A stretch of 64,000 nucleotides of DNA from JACRAO01 sp964490895 (GTDB taxonomy: Bacteria > Bdellovibrionota > UBA1018): the NCBI GenBank assembly GCA_964490895.1, contig CAZBEI010000065.1:1-64000 (forward strand). The letters run 5' to 3'. The translations under genes were made by a program, and so were the position numbers. Below, piece after piece: positions 31,658-40,874 of this stretch. The notes under the pieces are model-generated. The model did no database searches, had not been told where the DNA came from, and saw nothing but the letters and a program-made list of their open reading frames with translations. Numbering within the stretch: the stretch's first letter is position 1; each line of letters opens with the position of its first letter.

Positions 31658-34600
31658 CGCAATTAAAAGAAGAGATTTTCTAAAAGGAATGGCTTATGTG
31701 GGCTCTTGGGGAGTGGCTTCGTCATGGATGCTCTCCCATAAACTCATGGCTGCTCCCATTCGTTACTTTAAACCCACCCACATCGAAAATCCTCTCGCTT
31801 TTTATCCGAATCGAGACTGGGAAAAAGTCTATCGTAATATTTTTGAACCAGACTCCTCTTTTGTTTTTTTATGCGCCCCCAATGACACCCACAACTGCCT
31901 CCTAAAAGCTTATGTAAAAAATGGAGTCATTATCCGAATTGGACCCAGTTATGGTTATGGAAAAGCAACGGACCTCTATGGCAATCAGGCTTCTCATCGG
32001 TGGGATCCGAGAATTTGTCAAAAGGGGCTCGCTCTTGTTCGCAGAATATATGGAGACCGTAGAGTAAAAGCTCCCATGGTGAGGCGAGGGTTTAAGCAGT
32101 GGGTAGAAGACGGATTTCCAAGAGATCCATTGACTGGAAAACCAGATCCTAAATATTTCGAGCGCGGAAAAGACAAGTGGTTAAGGATCGACTGGGAGGG
32201 AGCCTATGATTTGTCAGCTCGTACGATTGAGAATATCAGCAAAACTTATTCTGGAGAAAGTGGAGCAAAATTGCTTAAAGCACAAGGATATGACCCCAGC
32301 ATGATTGAGGCAACAGAAGGTGCGGGGACTCAGACTATTAAGCTTCGGGGTGGGATGGCATTCTTGGGTGCAACACGGATTTTTGGGCTTTATCGATTTG
32401 CCAATATGCTCGCACTCATGGATGCAAAACAGCGTGGAGTTTCGCCTGATCAAGCCATCGGTGCAAGAGGTTGGGACAGTTATAGCTGGCACACGGATCT
32501 CCCTCCTGGGCATCCCATGGTTACAGGGGCACAGACCAATGACTTTGATCTTTTTTCTACAGAATATTCAAAATTAATCATTGCCTGGGGAATGAATTGG
32601 ATCACCACTAAAATGCCAGACTCCCATTGGCTAACAGAGGCGCGGTTGAAGGGAGCAAAGACTGTTGCTGTAACGGTAGAATACAGTGCTACGGGATCAA
32701 AGTGTGACGATGTCATTATTATCCGTCCTGGAACAGATCCTGCATTTGCCCTGGGAGTTGCGCAAGTTATTATTTCTAAAAAATTGTATGACGAAGACTT
32801 TGTGCAAAAAAATACGGATTTACCTTTTTTAATTCGCTTAGACACGCTCCAACCTCTCCGCCCAGAAGAAGTGTTTGCAAACTATAAAGCCACTCCTATC
32901 GAAACCATGAGCTTTATCAAGAAAGGCGAAAAAACATTACCAGGGAATTTACAAAAAAATCAATTTGCAAATGAGAACATGCAAAAAGATTTTAGTCCGT
33001 ACGTTATTTTTGATAAAAAAATAAAAAAATTAGTCCCGGTAACACGAGACCAATGGGGACAGACATTCTCTCAAACCGAAATGAAGCCAGACCTAAGAGC
33101 CCATCGAAAAATAAAACTCATTAACGGCAATGAAGTCGAAGTCAGAACGGTTTTCCATTTGACAGAGGAATATCTCAATAAAAACTTTACACCCAAACTC
33201 ACCGCTCTTGTCACAGGAACCCCAGAAAAAACCATCGTCAATCTTGCACTGGATATTGCAAAAAATAAGGAAAAAACTCTTTTTGCCTGCGGAATGGGCC
33301 CCAATCAGTTTTTTAACTCAGATCTAAAAGACAGGGCTATTTTTTTAGTGGCTGCTCTGACTCGAAATGTTGGCTTTCCGGGTGGAAACGTGGGGAGCTA
33401 TGCCGGAAATTATAGAGCGGCACTTTTTGGAGGGATACCACAATTTGCAACAGAAGATCCCTTTCACCTCCAACTTGAAAAAGGAGGCAAAATTACAGTA
33501 AAAAAATATCTCCATTATGAGTCACTCCATTATTTTAACTATGGAGACAGACCCTTAAGACTTGGCAACAAACTTTTTACAGGACATGGCCACTTGCCCA
33601 CTCCTACAAAAATGATGTGGTTAAATAACTCTAACTCAGTGATCGGTAACATTAAATGGCATTTCGATGTCGTCAATAATACTCTTCCAAAGCTAGAGTT
33701 TATTGCTTACTCAGATTGGTGGTGGACTGGATCCTGCGAGTACTCAGACATTGTATATGGTGTAGATAGTTGGGCTGAGTTCAAGGTTCCAGACATGTGT
33801 GGCTCTTGCACGAACCCTTTTGTTCAGATTTATCCGAGAACTCCCGTTCCAAGAATTTTTAATACCAAAAGTGATATTGAAGTGATTGCTGGTGTATCCA
33901 AACGATTGGGCGAGATTTTGAACGAACCTCGCATGAAAGACATGTGGAAGTTTGTTTCCGATGGTGACGTCGACGAATATCTGCAGAGAGTGATTGATCA
34001 TTCGTTTACGCTAAAAGGATATGACTTTAAAACTCTAGAAAAAAATGCCAAAGAAGGGATTCCAGCTTTACTCAATACAAGGACTTACCCGAGAGTTTCC
34101 TCCTTTGAGCAAGCAAAAAACGAACAACCTTGGCACACAAAATCTGGTCGGCTAGAGTTTTATCGATTCGAATCGGACTTCATTGATAGCGGAGAAAACA
34201 TGGTTGTTTACCGAGAGCCCATTGACTCCACTCATTATGAACCTAACGTGATTGTAGCTCATCCTCATACAGCCATTCGGCCAAAAACTCCAAAAGATTA
34301 TGGACTCGATCCAAAGGATCTTTCGGTGGAGGCAAGACAGGTCAGAAATGTTCTGAAAACGCCAGAAGAGTTGATTCGATCTCAACATCCGCTGAAATTA
34401 AAATTATACTCTCACGTTTACCACACTCCTAAGTACCGACATGGAGCTCATTCGACCCCTGTCGATACTGATTATACTTCGGTTTGGTTTGGTCCATTTG
34501 GGGACGTGTATCGACACGACAAGAGAATGCCTGCCAACTCTGAAGGCTACGTTGACATCAATCCGCTCGATGCAAAGGCTTTAGGCGTAGAAGATGGAGA

Positions 34601-35132
34601 TTATGTCTATATTGACGCTGACCCAGAAGATCGGCCTTTTAGGGGTTGGAAAGAAAATACACTGGAGTACAAAGTCGCACGGCTGCTTTTGAGAGCTCGT
34701 TATTACCCGGGCACACCCCGTGGAATCGCGCGCACTTGGCACAACATGTATGGTGCGACGTTGGGCAGCGTAAAAGCTCACGAAACGAGGCCAGACGGTT
34801 TGGCAAAAAATACTGAAACCAACTATCAGTCTATGTACCGTTATGGGAGCCATCAAAGTGCCACACGAGCATGGCTCAGGCCCACTCTCATGACAGAATC
34901 CCTTGTCCACAAGGGCATGTTTGGCCAAGGAATTGAAAAGGGTTTTGCTCCTGATATTCATTGCCCAGTGGGTGCTCCCAGAGAAGCTTTTGTGAAAATC
35001 ACTAAAGCAGAATTAGGGGGTATGGATGGAAAGGGAATGTGGAGGCCCGCCTCACTTGGCTTCAGACCTACCTACGAAAACAAAGCAATGAAAGAGTATC
35101 TAAAGGGTCATTTCTTAAAGAAAAAATCTTAG
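31650..35132 (+). CDS. Tat-exported molybdopterin oxidoreductase catalytic subunit (periplasmic NarG/NxrA-like, type II DMSO reductase family)
   Basis: This is 1160 residues from ATG 31650. A twin-arginine signal (KRRDFLKG at residues 6-13) shows export. The FS0 iron-sulfur region is CAPNDTHNC with a later Cys in WDPRICQKG. An Asp sits where the second Cys of the usual pattern would be. Typical family blocks include GPSYGYGKATDLYGNQASHR, RPGTDPAFALGVAQVI and a C-terminal molybdopterin-dinucleotide-binding domain (VYHTPKYRHGAHST). This groups it with periplasmic nitrate reductases and nitrite oxidoreductases rather than with NapA or cytoplasmic NarG. The genes for beta, gamma and chaperone subunits follow. 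Nitrate reduction is the simplest reading given nirK and the denitrification setting, but chlorate, selenate or nitrite oxidation cannot be excluded. Confidence 0.88.
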   Translation: MPNAIKRRDFLKGMAYVGSWGVASSWMLSHKLMAAPIRYFKPTHIENPLAFYPNRDWEKVYRNIFEPDSSFVFLCAPNDTHNCLLKAYVKNGVIIRIGPSYGYGKATDLYGNQASHRWDPRICQKGLALVRRIYGDRRVKAPMVRRGFKQWVEDGFPRDPLTGKPDPKYFERGKDKWLRIDWEGAYDLSARTIENISKTYSGESGAKLLKAQGYDPSMIEATEGAGTQTIKLRGGMAFLGATRIFGLYRFANMLALMDAKQRGVSPDQAIGARGWDSYSWHTDLPPGHPMVTGAQTNDFDLFSTEYSKLIIAWGMNWITTKMPDSHWLTEARLKGAKTVAVTVEYSATGSKCDDVIIIRPGTDPAFALGVAQVIISKKLYDEDFVQKNTDLPFLIRLDTLQPLRPEEVFANYKATPIETMSFIKKGEKTLPGNLQKNQFANENMQKDFSPYVIFDKKIKKLVPVTRDQWGQTFSQTEMKPDLRAHRKIKLINGNEVEVRTVFHLTEEYLNKNFTPKLTALVTGTPEKTIVNLALDIAKNKEKTLFACGMGPNQFFNSDLKDRAIFLVAALTRNVGFPGGNVGSYAGNYRAALFGGIPQFATEDPFHLQLEKGGKITVKKYLHYESLHYFNYGDRPLRLGNKLFTGHGHLPTPTKMMWLNNSNSVIGNIKWHFDVVNNTLPKLEFIAYSDWWWTGSCEYSDIVYGVDSWAEFKVPDMCGSCTNPFVQIYPRTPVPRIFNTKSDIEVIAGVSKRLGEILNEPRMKDMWKFVSDGDVDEYLQRVIDHSFTLKGYDFKTLEKNAKEGIPALLNTRTYPRVSSFEQAKNEQPWHTKSGRLEFYRFESDFIDSGENMVVYREPIDSTHYEPNVIVAHPHTAIRPKTPKDYGLDPKDLSVEARQVRNVLKTPEELIRSQHPLKLKLYSHVYHTPKYRHGAHSTPVDTDYTSVWFGPFGDVYRHDKRMPANSEGYVDINPLDAKALGVEDGDYVYIDADPEDRPFRGWKENTLEYKVARLLLRARYYPGTPRGIARTWHNMYGATLGSVKAHETRPDGLAKNTETNYQSMYRYGSHQSATRAWLRPTLMTESLVHKGMFGQGIEKGFAPDIHCPVGAPREAFVKITKAELGGMDGKGMWRPASLGFRPTYENKAMKEYLKGHFLKKKS

Positions 35133-35140
35133 GAGAGTTT

Positions 35141-36271
35141 ATGTCAAAAGTAAAAAATTGGCACTTGGGACGTGAGATGGAATATGTTTACGAAGAACAT
35201 CGCCCCAAAAAACAATGGTCCATAGTATTCGATTTGAATAAATGCATTGCCTGCCAAACTTGTACACTGGCTTGTAAAACCACCTGGACGAGTGGAAAAG
35301 GCCAGGAATACATGTTTTGGAATAATGTCGAAACAAAGCCCTATGGGAGCTATCCACTGGCATGGGATGTGCGAGTTTTAGAAAAACTAGGTCAACAAGA
35401 GTGGGGGAAAAAAGAACCTTATTACGGGAAGACGATTTTTGAGGGAGCCCTGCCGACCGAAAGGGCCGTACACTTTCATCCCAAAGACGAAGACTGGATG
35501 TATCCCAATCAGGGCGAAGATGATTGCTTAGGAAATGTAACAAGGGGTGACTCTATTACTCTTCCGCACGACAAGTGGTTTTTTTATTTACCTAGAACTT
35601 GTGCTCATTGTACTTATCCCGCTTGTCTCGCTGCATGCCCCAGAAAAGCAATTTATAAAAGAGACGAAGACGGAATTGTTTTGATCGATCAATCCAGGTG
35701 CAAAGGCTATGGAGAATGCGTTCGAGCCTGCCCATACAAAAAATCAATGTACAACCCTTATACAAGAGTGAGCGAAAAATGTATCGGTTGCTATCCCGCA
35801 GTTGAGAAGGGCTATCAACCCATGTGTGTGCAAAACTGTATTGGGAAAATTAGAATCATGGGGTTTGTAAACCCTCCCTGGAAAGTGAGAGAGAATAATC
35901 CAATTGATTATTTGATTCACAAAAAAGAATTAGCCCTGCCTTACTATCCACAACTGGGATTAGAGCCTAATATCTATTACATCCCACCCATCCATGCTGA
36001 TAAAACATACCTCACTCAAATGTTTGGACCCAATGTCGAACACTCAATAGAACAATATAAAAAAATAAAGAACGACATTACAACACAGGGTCTTTTGGTT
36101 TTGATGGGTAGTACGGATCGAATTATTCATAGTTTTGAAGTTAAAAACAATACGGCCTATGGATATGACGAAAAGGGAGACGAAATTGTCCATGTTCCTA
36201 TCACAGAACCACTTTATGAGAGAGAAAGCTTTGATGCCAAACGTCAGGTTGTCAGGAACAATACGCCCTAA
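35141..36271 (+). CDS. Iron-sulfur beta subunit (NarH/NxrB-like)
   Basis: This is 376 residues from ATG 35141, 8 nt after the alpha-subunit stop, with GGAG upstream. Four cluster-binding sets are visible: CIACQTCTLACK, CAHCTYPACLAACP, CKGYGECVRACPYKK and CIGCYPAVEKG with MCVQNCIGKIR. The Tyr in CKGYGEC replaces the Trp that in NarH marks the [3Fe-4S] cluster. It passes electrons between the haem b gamma subunit and the molybdenum subunit and is carried across the membrane with the Tat-tagged alpha subunit, having no signal of its own. Confidence 0.92.
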   Translation: MSKVKNWHLGREMEYVYEEHRPKKQWSIVFDLNKCIACQTCTLACKTTWTSGKGQEYMFWNNVETKPYGSYPLAWDVRVLEKLGQQEWGKKEPYYGKTIFEGALPTERAVHFHPKDEDWMYPNQGEDDCLGNVTRGDSITLPHDKWFFYLPRTCAHCTYPACLAACPRKAIYKRDEDGIVLIDQSRCKGYGECVRACPYKKSMYNPYTRVSEKCIGCYPAVEKGYQPMCVQNCIGKIRIMGFVNPPWKVRENNPIDYLIHKKELALPYYPQLGLEPNIYYIPPIHADKTYLTQMFGPNVEHSIEQYKKIKNDITTQGLLVLMGSTDRIIHSFEVKNNTAYGYDEKGDEIVHVPITEPLYERESFDAKRQVVRNNTP

Positions 36272-36284
36272 CTAAGGAGTAAAC

Positions 36285-37145
36285 ATGAAAATAAAAAGAA
36301 ACTTATTTTTACTTTTTTTTATATTAAATTTATGTCCCTCAATTGATGCAGCCGAACTTATTTCTAAGTTTGTGAAGGCAGACTTCTCCCATTTTCCAAT
36401 GGGCGATGACATCTGGAAGGGAGCACGCGAAGAAACAATTAAACTCATGGCTCAACCCATGGCCATCCCAAGACCCAAAGAAACAAACACATCCGAAATT
36501 TATGTCAAAACCTTAAATGATGGAAAATGGATTGCCTTTCGAATCAGGTGGAAAGACACAGAGAAAAACGAAGCAGGTAGGTTGGGTCAGTTTTCGGATG
36601 CACTTGCTCTTGAGTTTCCAGTCAAAAGTAACCTTTCTCCACCTCCGATTTTCATGGGTGCCAAAGATAACCCTGTTCATGTTTTTCATTGGCGCGCTCA
36701 GTATCAGGCAGACAAAGAACGCGGAAAACCCACGATGAAGGATCTTTATCCCAATATGAATGTCGACATTTATCCTATGGAATTTCAGGACCAAGGCTAC
36801 CTCATGGGATTAACCGAAGAAAAAAGAGAAGTCTTCTCACATGGGATGGCAGCAGGAAATCCTCAGTCGTACAGAAAAATCCATGGTGTGGATGAGATTT
36901 TTGCTGAAGGTTTTGGGAGTAGCTCCGTCATTGAAAACGTTGAGTCAATTGCACAGGGGGCTTGGAAAAATAATGAATGGGATCTCGTTTTGTCTAGATC
37001 GCTTAAGCGCGAAAACGGATCTATTTTAGAGTCTGGAAAAGGGAGCTTTGTAGGTTTTGCTGTTTGGCAGGGAGGCAAAGACGAAGTGGGATCTAGAAAA
37101 TCAGTCACCATGAATTGGACACCCCTTAAGATTCAAGCAGAATAG
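36285..37145 (+). CDS. Haem b gamma subunit (EbdC/DdhC-like, ethylbenzene dehydrogenase-related)
   Basis: This is 286 residues with a signal peptide (residues 1-22, LFLLFFILNLCPSIDAA). The mature part follows the DOMON-like beta-sandwich of the gamma subunits of soluble periplasmic type II molybdoenzymes (DDIWKGAREETIKL, IAFRIRWKDTEKNE, ALEFPV, IFMGAKDNPVHVFHWRAQYQ, NNEWDLVLSRSLK). Those bind one haem b with Met and Lys ligands; candidates are M133 and the Lys of the C-terminal region. Its presence instead of membrane-bound NarI means the enzyme is soluble in the periplasm and exchanges electrons with a cytochrome c. Confidence 0.85.
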   Translation: MKIKRNLFLLFFILNLCPSIDAAELISKFVKADFSHFPMGDDIWKGAREETIKLMAQPMAIPRPKETNTSEIYVKTLNDGKWIAFRIRWKDTEKNEAGRLGQFSDALALEFPVKSNLSPPPIFMGAKDNPVHVFHWRAQYQADKERGKPTMKDLYPNMNVDIYPMEFQDQGYLMGLTEEKREVFSHGMAAGNPQSYRKIHGVDEIFAEGFGSSSVIENVESIAQGAWKNNEWDLVLSRSLKRENGSILESGKGSFVGFAVWQGGKDEVGSRKSVTMNWTPLKIQAE

Positions 37146-37156
37146 GAGTACTTATT

Positions 37157-37840
37157 ATGGAAAATAATTTTGCAAATAAAGTCTCACAGTTTGTCTTGGC
37201 TTCACTTATTACGTCTTACCCAGACACAGCTTTTCCCGATCATCTGTCAAAAATATCTCAAACTGAGCTTGATTGTAGTGAACTCATGGCAATGCTCCAC
37301 TCCTATTGCGAAAGCCAAATCAAATTAGATAACCTCAGGTCTGATTATATTGACATTTTTGATCGAGGAAAAAATCTAAACCCTCTTTATGAAACAGAAT
37401 ATGAGAGAGAGCGAACACAAGTAAAAGCCACAACGCTTTCAGATATTGCTGGATTTTATAAGGCGTTTGGATTTGACTTCGATGGCACAAGCTATCCAGA
37501 AATGGTGGACCATGTGTCTGTTGAGCTTGAGTTTTATGCCTTGTTGCTCATGAAACAAGCTTATCTTGAAGAAAATAAAACGACAGAGGGTGTGTCCATA
37601 ACATTAGATGCTAGGAAAAAATTTCTAAAAGATCACTTGGGTCGCTTTGTTGGTTCCATTGCTGAACGGCCAGGGGTCAAAGAAAACCATTTTTATTCTC
37701 GTGTTTTTGATTGGTGTAAAGATTTGATTCAAACAGAATGCCAAGAACTTGGGGTCAAAGTGATTCCAGCCCAGTGGTTTTCAGTATCACAAAAGCCGCA
37801 AGATTCTGGCGAAATGTGCTGCGGGGATCATAAAAATTGA
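37157..37840 (+). CDS. NarJ/TorD-family assembly chaperone
   Basis: This 227-residue all-helical protein of the TorD/DmsD/NarJ group has YIDIFDRGKNLNPLYETEYE (about residues 63-82), the family's hallmark region, and a DHVSVELEFYALLL helix. It holds the Tat-exported molybdenum subunit until cofactor insertion. The tail ends GEMCCGDHKN, with a CC pair that is not typical. The stop overlaps the moaA start (TTGA), linking enzyme assembly to cofactor synthesis. Confidence 0.88.
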   Translation: MENNFANKVSQFVLASLITSYPDTAFPDHLSKISQTELDCSELMAMLHSYCESQIKLDNLRSDYIDIFDRGKNLNPLYETEYERERTQVKATTLSDIAGFYKAFGFDFDGTSYPEMVDHVSVELEFYALLLMKQAYLEENKTTEGVSITLDARKKFLKDHLGRFVGSIAERPGVKENHFYSRVFDWCKDLIQTECQELGVKVIPAQWFSVSQKPQDSGEMCCGDHKN

Positions 37841-38820
37841 CAAAATTACAAGATCCTTTTGATAGGAAATTTTCTTATCTCCGACTTTCTGTTACAGATG
37901 TCTGTAATTTTAGGTGCGTTTATTGCCTCCCCAAGGGCTATCAAAAACCAAAAAAATCTTTTACTCCTTTAACATTAGTTGAAATCAAAAATCTCGTGCT
38001 CGCATTTTCTGAGCTAGGTATCACCAAAGTGAGGCTGACCGGTGGAGAGCCCACAACAAGACATGACATTGTCGAAATAGCTCGAGTGATTTCAGAAATC
38101 CAAGGAATAAAAAAAATCGCACTGACCACCAATGGTTATCGTTTAAGTGAACTCGTTCCCCACCTTAAAGCAACGGGTCTGTCCTCCCTCAATGTCAGTG
38201 TGGACAGCTTAGATCCTGAAAATTTTTCTAGTATTACGGGCAAGCCCTTGCTTCATAAAGTTCTCGACGGGATAAGTCGCGCAATTCAAGTCGGAATAGC
38301 ATCAGTAAAAATAAACGTAGTTTATTTGAAAAAAATAAATAGCGCAGAACTTGAGCGATTTTTAGACTGGGCCAAAGAAACCCCTGTCGCTATTCGCTTT
38401 ATTGAGCTCATGGAGACTGGAAAAAATAAAGTATTATTTCAATCCCATCACCTCTCATTAGGAGAAATTCAATTTTACCTTTTAAAGTCGGGCTGGAGTT
38501 TAATCCCAAAAGAAACTGACAGTGGGCCCGCCTGGGAGTACTGCCACCCAGAGTATAGGGGTCAAATTGGAGTCATTGCTCCCTACTCAAAAGATTTTTG
38601 CCAGTCTTGCAACCGGCTACGCATTTCTTCTCAAGGCGAACTCAAACTCTGTCTTTTTGGTGAAAAAAATTACTCTTTGCGCCACCTCCTCCAATCGCAA
38701 AAATATAAAGAAGAGCTCAAATCAACAATCCAACATTTGATCTATCAGAAACCCATTTCACATTTCTTACACGAGGGAAAATATGGAAACACATGGAATC
38801 TATCCTCCATCGGAGGATAA
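37837..38820 (+). CDS. moaA: GTP 3',8-cyclase
   Basis: This is 327 residues starting at TTG 37837 within the TTGA overlap. It is a radical SAM enzyme with CNFRCVYC (about residues 21-28) and a second C-terminal cluster site (CQSCNRLRISSQGELKLCLF). TGGEP marks the SAM site, and the C-terminal double Gly (IGG) required for activity is kept. It converts GTP to 3',8-cyclo-H2GTP, the first step to molybdopterin. Its 3' end overlaps the moaC part of the next gene by 38 nt. Confidence 0.94.
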   Translation: MTKLQDPFDRKFSYLRLSVTDVCNFRCVYCLPKGYQKPKKSFTPLTLVEIKNLVLAFSELGITKVRLTGGEPTTRHDIVEIARVISEIQGIKKIALTTNGYRLSELVPHLKATGLSSLNVSVDSLDPENFSSITGKPLLHKVLDGISRAIQVGIASVKINVVYLKKINSAELERFLDWAKETPVAIRFIELMETGKNKVLFQSHHLSLGEIQFYLLKSGWSLIPKETDSGPAWEYCHPEYRGQIGVIAPYSKDFCQSCNRLRISSQGELKLCLFGEKNYSLRHLLQSQKYKEELKSTIQHLIYQKPISHFLHEGKYGNTWNLSSIGG

Positions 38821-39793
38821 CTCTTCGCAAATGGTGGATGTTAGCTCAAAAGACATCACCTTACGCAAAGCGCGTGCAACAGGAAGAATTCAAGTTTCTC
38901 TAGAAATCATAGAAAAAATCAAATCAAACACAATTCCAAAGGGAGATGTTTTTAGAGTGGCAGAAGTCGCTGGCATTCTTGCTGCCAAAAAAACTCCAGA
39001 GATCATCCCCCTTTGCCATCCCATCCTTATTGAGTCTGTTCGAATCCATTGCGAAATAAAAACGCCACATGCGATAGAAGTGACCTCCGAAGTCATAGCC
39101 CAAGCCAAAACAGGTGTTGAAATGGAAGCTTTGGTGGCCGTGCAAGCGGCACTGCTGTGCATTTATGACATGACAAAGGGGCTTTATCCCTACGCTACCA
39201 TCGAAGACGTTCATGTTGTATCTAAAACGGGTGGAAAATCGGAACATTGGCCAAACCCTAAAAACAACACACAACAATTAGATATAAAAGTTGGGATCCT
39301 GACCGTGAGTGACCGTTGTTCAAAAGGCAAACAAGAAGACAAATCCGGAAAAACAATTGAGTGTTTTTTTACTGAAACAAACTCTACTCTCATCGGGAGT
39401 CTCATCGTACCAGACGATGTGGGCAAAATTCAAAGTGCCATCAAAAATTTAGCATTTGAGGAAAAAGCAGACCTCATTATCACAACAGGTGGGACTGGAC
39501 TCGGCCCTCGAGATCAAACTCCTTTAGCGCTACAGACGCTTTGGACAAAGCCCTTGCCAGGAGTTGGAGAACTCTTAAGGAGTAAAGGTTCGCTACACAC
39601 TCCACTTTCTTGGCTGAGCCAAATGGAGGCTGGATTGATCGAAAATACCCTGGTGGTCTCCCTACCAGGCAGCCCAAAGGCTGTAAAAGAGTCCCTAGAT
39701 ATTTTGAGCCCCTTACTGGTGCATATTTTTGACATGATTCGCGGAGAGAATCATGAAGGTAAAATGATTCGCGGAGAGAATCATGAAACTTAA
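38783..39793 (+). CDS. Bifunctional MoaC-MoaB protein
   Basis: This is a 336-residue fusion. MoaC (about 12-158) makes cyclic pyranopterin monophosphate, with MVDVSSKDITLRKARATGRI, IPLCHPI, and KTGVEMEALVAV plus KGGKS-type ending TGGKSEHW. MoaB/Mog-like molybdopterin adenylyltransferase (about 167-318) has VGILTVSDRCSKG, TTGGTGLGPRDQTP and SLPGSPKAVKE. The last 19 residues arise from a 30-bp tandem duplication (MIRGENHE twice). MoaC-MoaB fusions are known in some lineages and remove the need for a separate mog gene here. Confidence 0.93.
   Translation: METHGIYPPSEDNSSQMVDVSSKDITLRKARATGRIQVSLEIIEKIKSNTIPKGDVFRVAEVAGILAAKKTPEIIPLCHPILIESVRIHCEIKTPHAIEVTSEVIAQAKTGVEMEALVAVQAALLCIYDMTKGLYPYATIEDVHVVSKTGGKSEHWPNPKNNTQQLDIKVGILTVSDRCSKGKQEDKSGKTIECFFTETNSTLIGSLIVPDDVGKIQSAIKNLAFEEKADLIITTGGTGLGPRDQTPLALQTLWTKPLPGVGELLRSKGSLHTPLSWLSQMEAGLIENTLVVSLPGSPKAVKESLDILSPLLVHIFDMIRGENHEGKMIRGENHET
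39734..39787 (+). repeat. 30-bp tandem duplication spanning a ribosome site and start codon
   Basis: The unit ATGATTCGCGGAGAGAATCA + TGAA occurs at 39734 and again at 39764. Each copy carries GGAGAG followed 6 nt later by an ATG. The second ATG (39783) starts the transporter gene. The first (39753) now opens a five-codon frame (ATG AAG GTA AAA TGA). Confidence 0.85.
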
Positions 39794-40874
39794 ATGGCTA
39801 TCCAATCAATTTCTTGGAGCCTTTTCTGACGGAGCGATTTTGATTCCTATGATCGCTGTGCTCTCTGCAAAGTCTGGATATAATATTAAAACTCTACTCT
39901 TCAGTGCAGGGATTATTTATTGTGTGAGTGGAGCTTATTTTAAAATCCCAATGGCTGTGCAACCTCTAAAATCACTGGTGATCACGGCTCTTGCAATTCA
40001 AGCAAGTCTCACCGAAATTAGGCTAGTGGGAGCATTGATTGGACTACTTTGCCTGTTTTTGACTCTCTTTGATGCCAATGCACTTGCTAAAAAAGTACCC
40101 ATTGAGCTGATACACGGGCTCCAAGTAGCATTGGGTGTTTTACTTATTTTACAAGGGTTTAGAGCTATCCACACAGAAGTGCTTGTTGTTTTAGTTGTTT
40201 TAGTTATTATTTACTATTTCTTCGAATTTCCGATTTTAGGCGTATTGGCTTGCCTTGGAATTTTATTCTCTTTCACACGCACACTACCCATCCCTGGCAG
40301 CACAATCAATATAAACGGAAGTGAGTTTAGATTTTCAGTTATTATTTCACTTTTACTTCCGCAAATAATTCTGACACTCAGCAATTCAGTCATTGGAACG
40401 TATCACGTTTCACAGTACTATTTTCCAAAAGGGGCAAGCAAAGTAACTCCCAAACGACTTTTAACTTCGATTGGGATTGGAAACATTTTGACAGCCTTAT
40501 TTGCGGGTCTCCCCTTTTGTCATGGCTCTGGTGGAATTACGGCACATTACTTGGGTGGAGCCAGACATTACATTTCAAACTTTATTGTAGGCTTTTTTCT
40601 AATTGGAGTATTCATTTTTCTCCAATTTTCTAAAAATTATTTTACCTTTCACTATCCTCCCATTCTTTTGTCAAGCTTGCTCATATCAGTAGGAGTTTTT
40701 CATATCAAATTAGCAAAAGAGACTTGGATTAAAAAAGAAAATGGCAAACCAACCCTCATGCTGATGGCTCTTACTGCACTGACAACACAAAACTTACTCT
40801 ACGCACTGGGGATTGGAATATTTCTAGAACTCATCAGTAAACGGATCTATAAATTGACAGGAGCACGCTCATGA
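39783..40874 (+). CDS. MOT1-like molybdate/sulfate transporter
   Basis: This 363-residue protein has about ten membrane helices and belongs to the SulP-related MOT1 group: FLGAFSDGAILIPMIAVLSA at the start and the conserved PMAVQPLKSLVITALAI (about residues 58-74). A second conserved block, FAGLPFCHGSGGITAHYLGG, lies at about 240. MOT1 proteins import molybdate with high affinity in plants, and bacterial members are taken to do the same. Position inside the cofactor operon, between moaCB and moeA (4-nt overlap), supports molybdate as substrate and substitutes for an absent ModABC. Confidence 0.85.
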   Translation: MKLKWLSNQFLGAFSDGAILIPMIAVLSAKSGYNIKTLLFSAGIIYCVSGAYFKIPMAVQPLKSLVITALAIQASLTEIRLVGALIGLLCLFLTLFDANALAKKVPIELIHGLQVALGVLLILQGFRAIHTEVLVVLVVLVIIYYFFEFPILGVLACLGILFSFTRTLPIPGSTININGSEFRFSVIISLLLPQIILTLSNSVIGTYHVSQYYFPKGASKVTPKRLLTSIGIGNILTALFAGLPFCHGSGGITAHYLGGARHYISNFIVGFFLIGVFIFLQFSKNYFTFHYPPILLSSLLISVGVFHIKLAKETWIKKENGKPTLMLMALTALTTQNLLYALGIGIFLELISKRIYKLTGARS

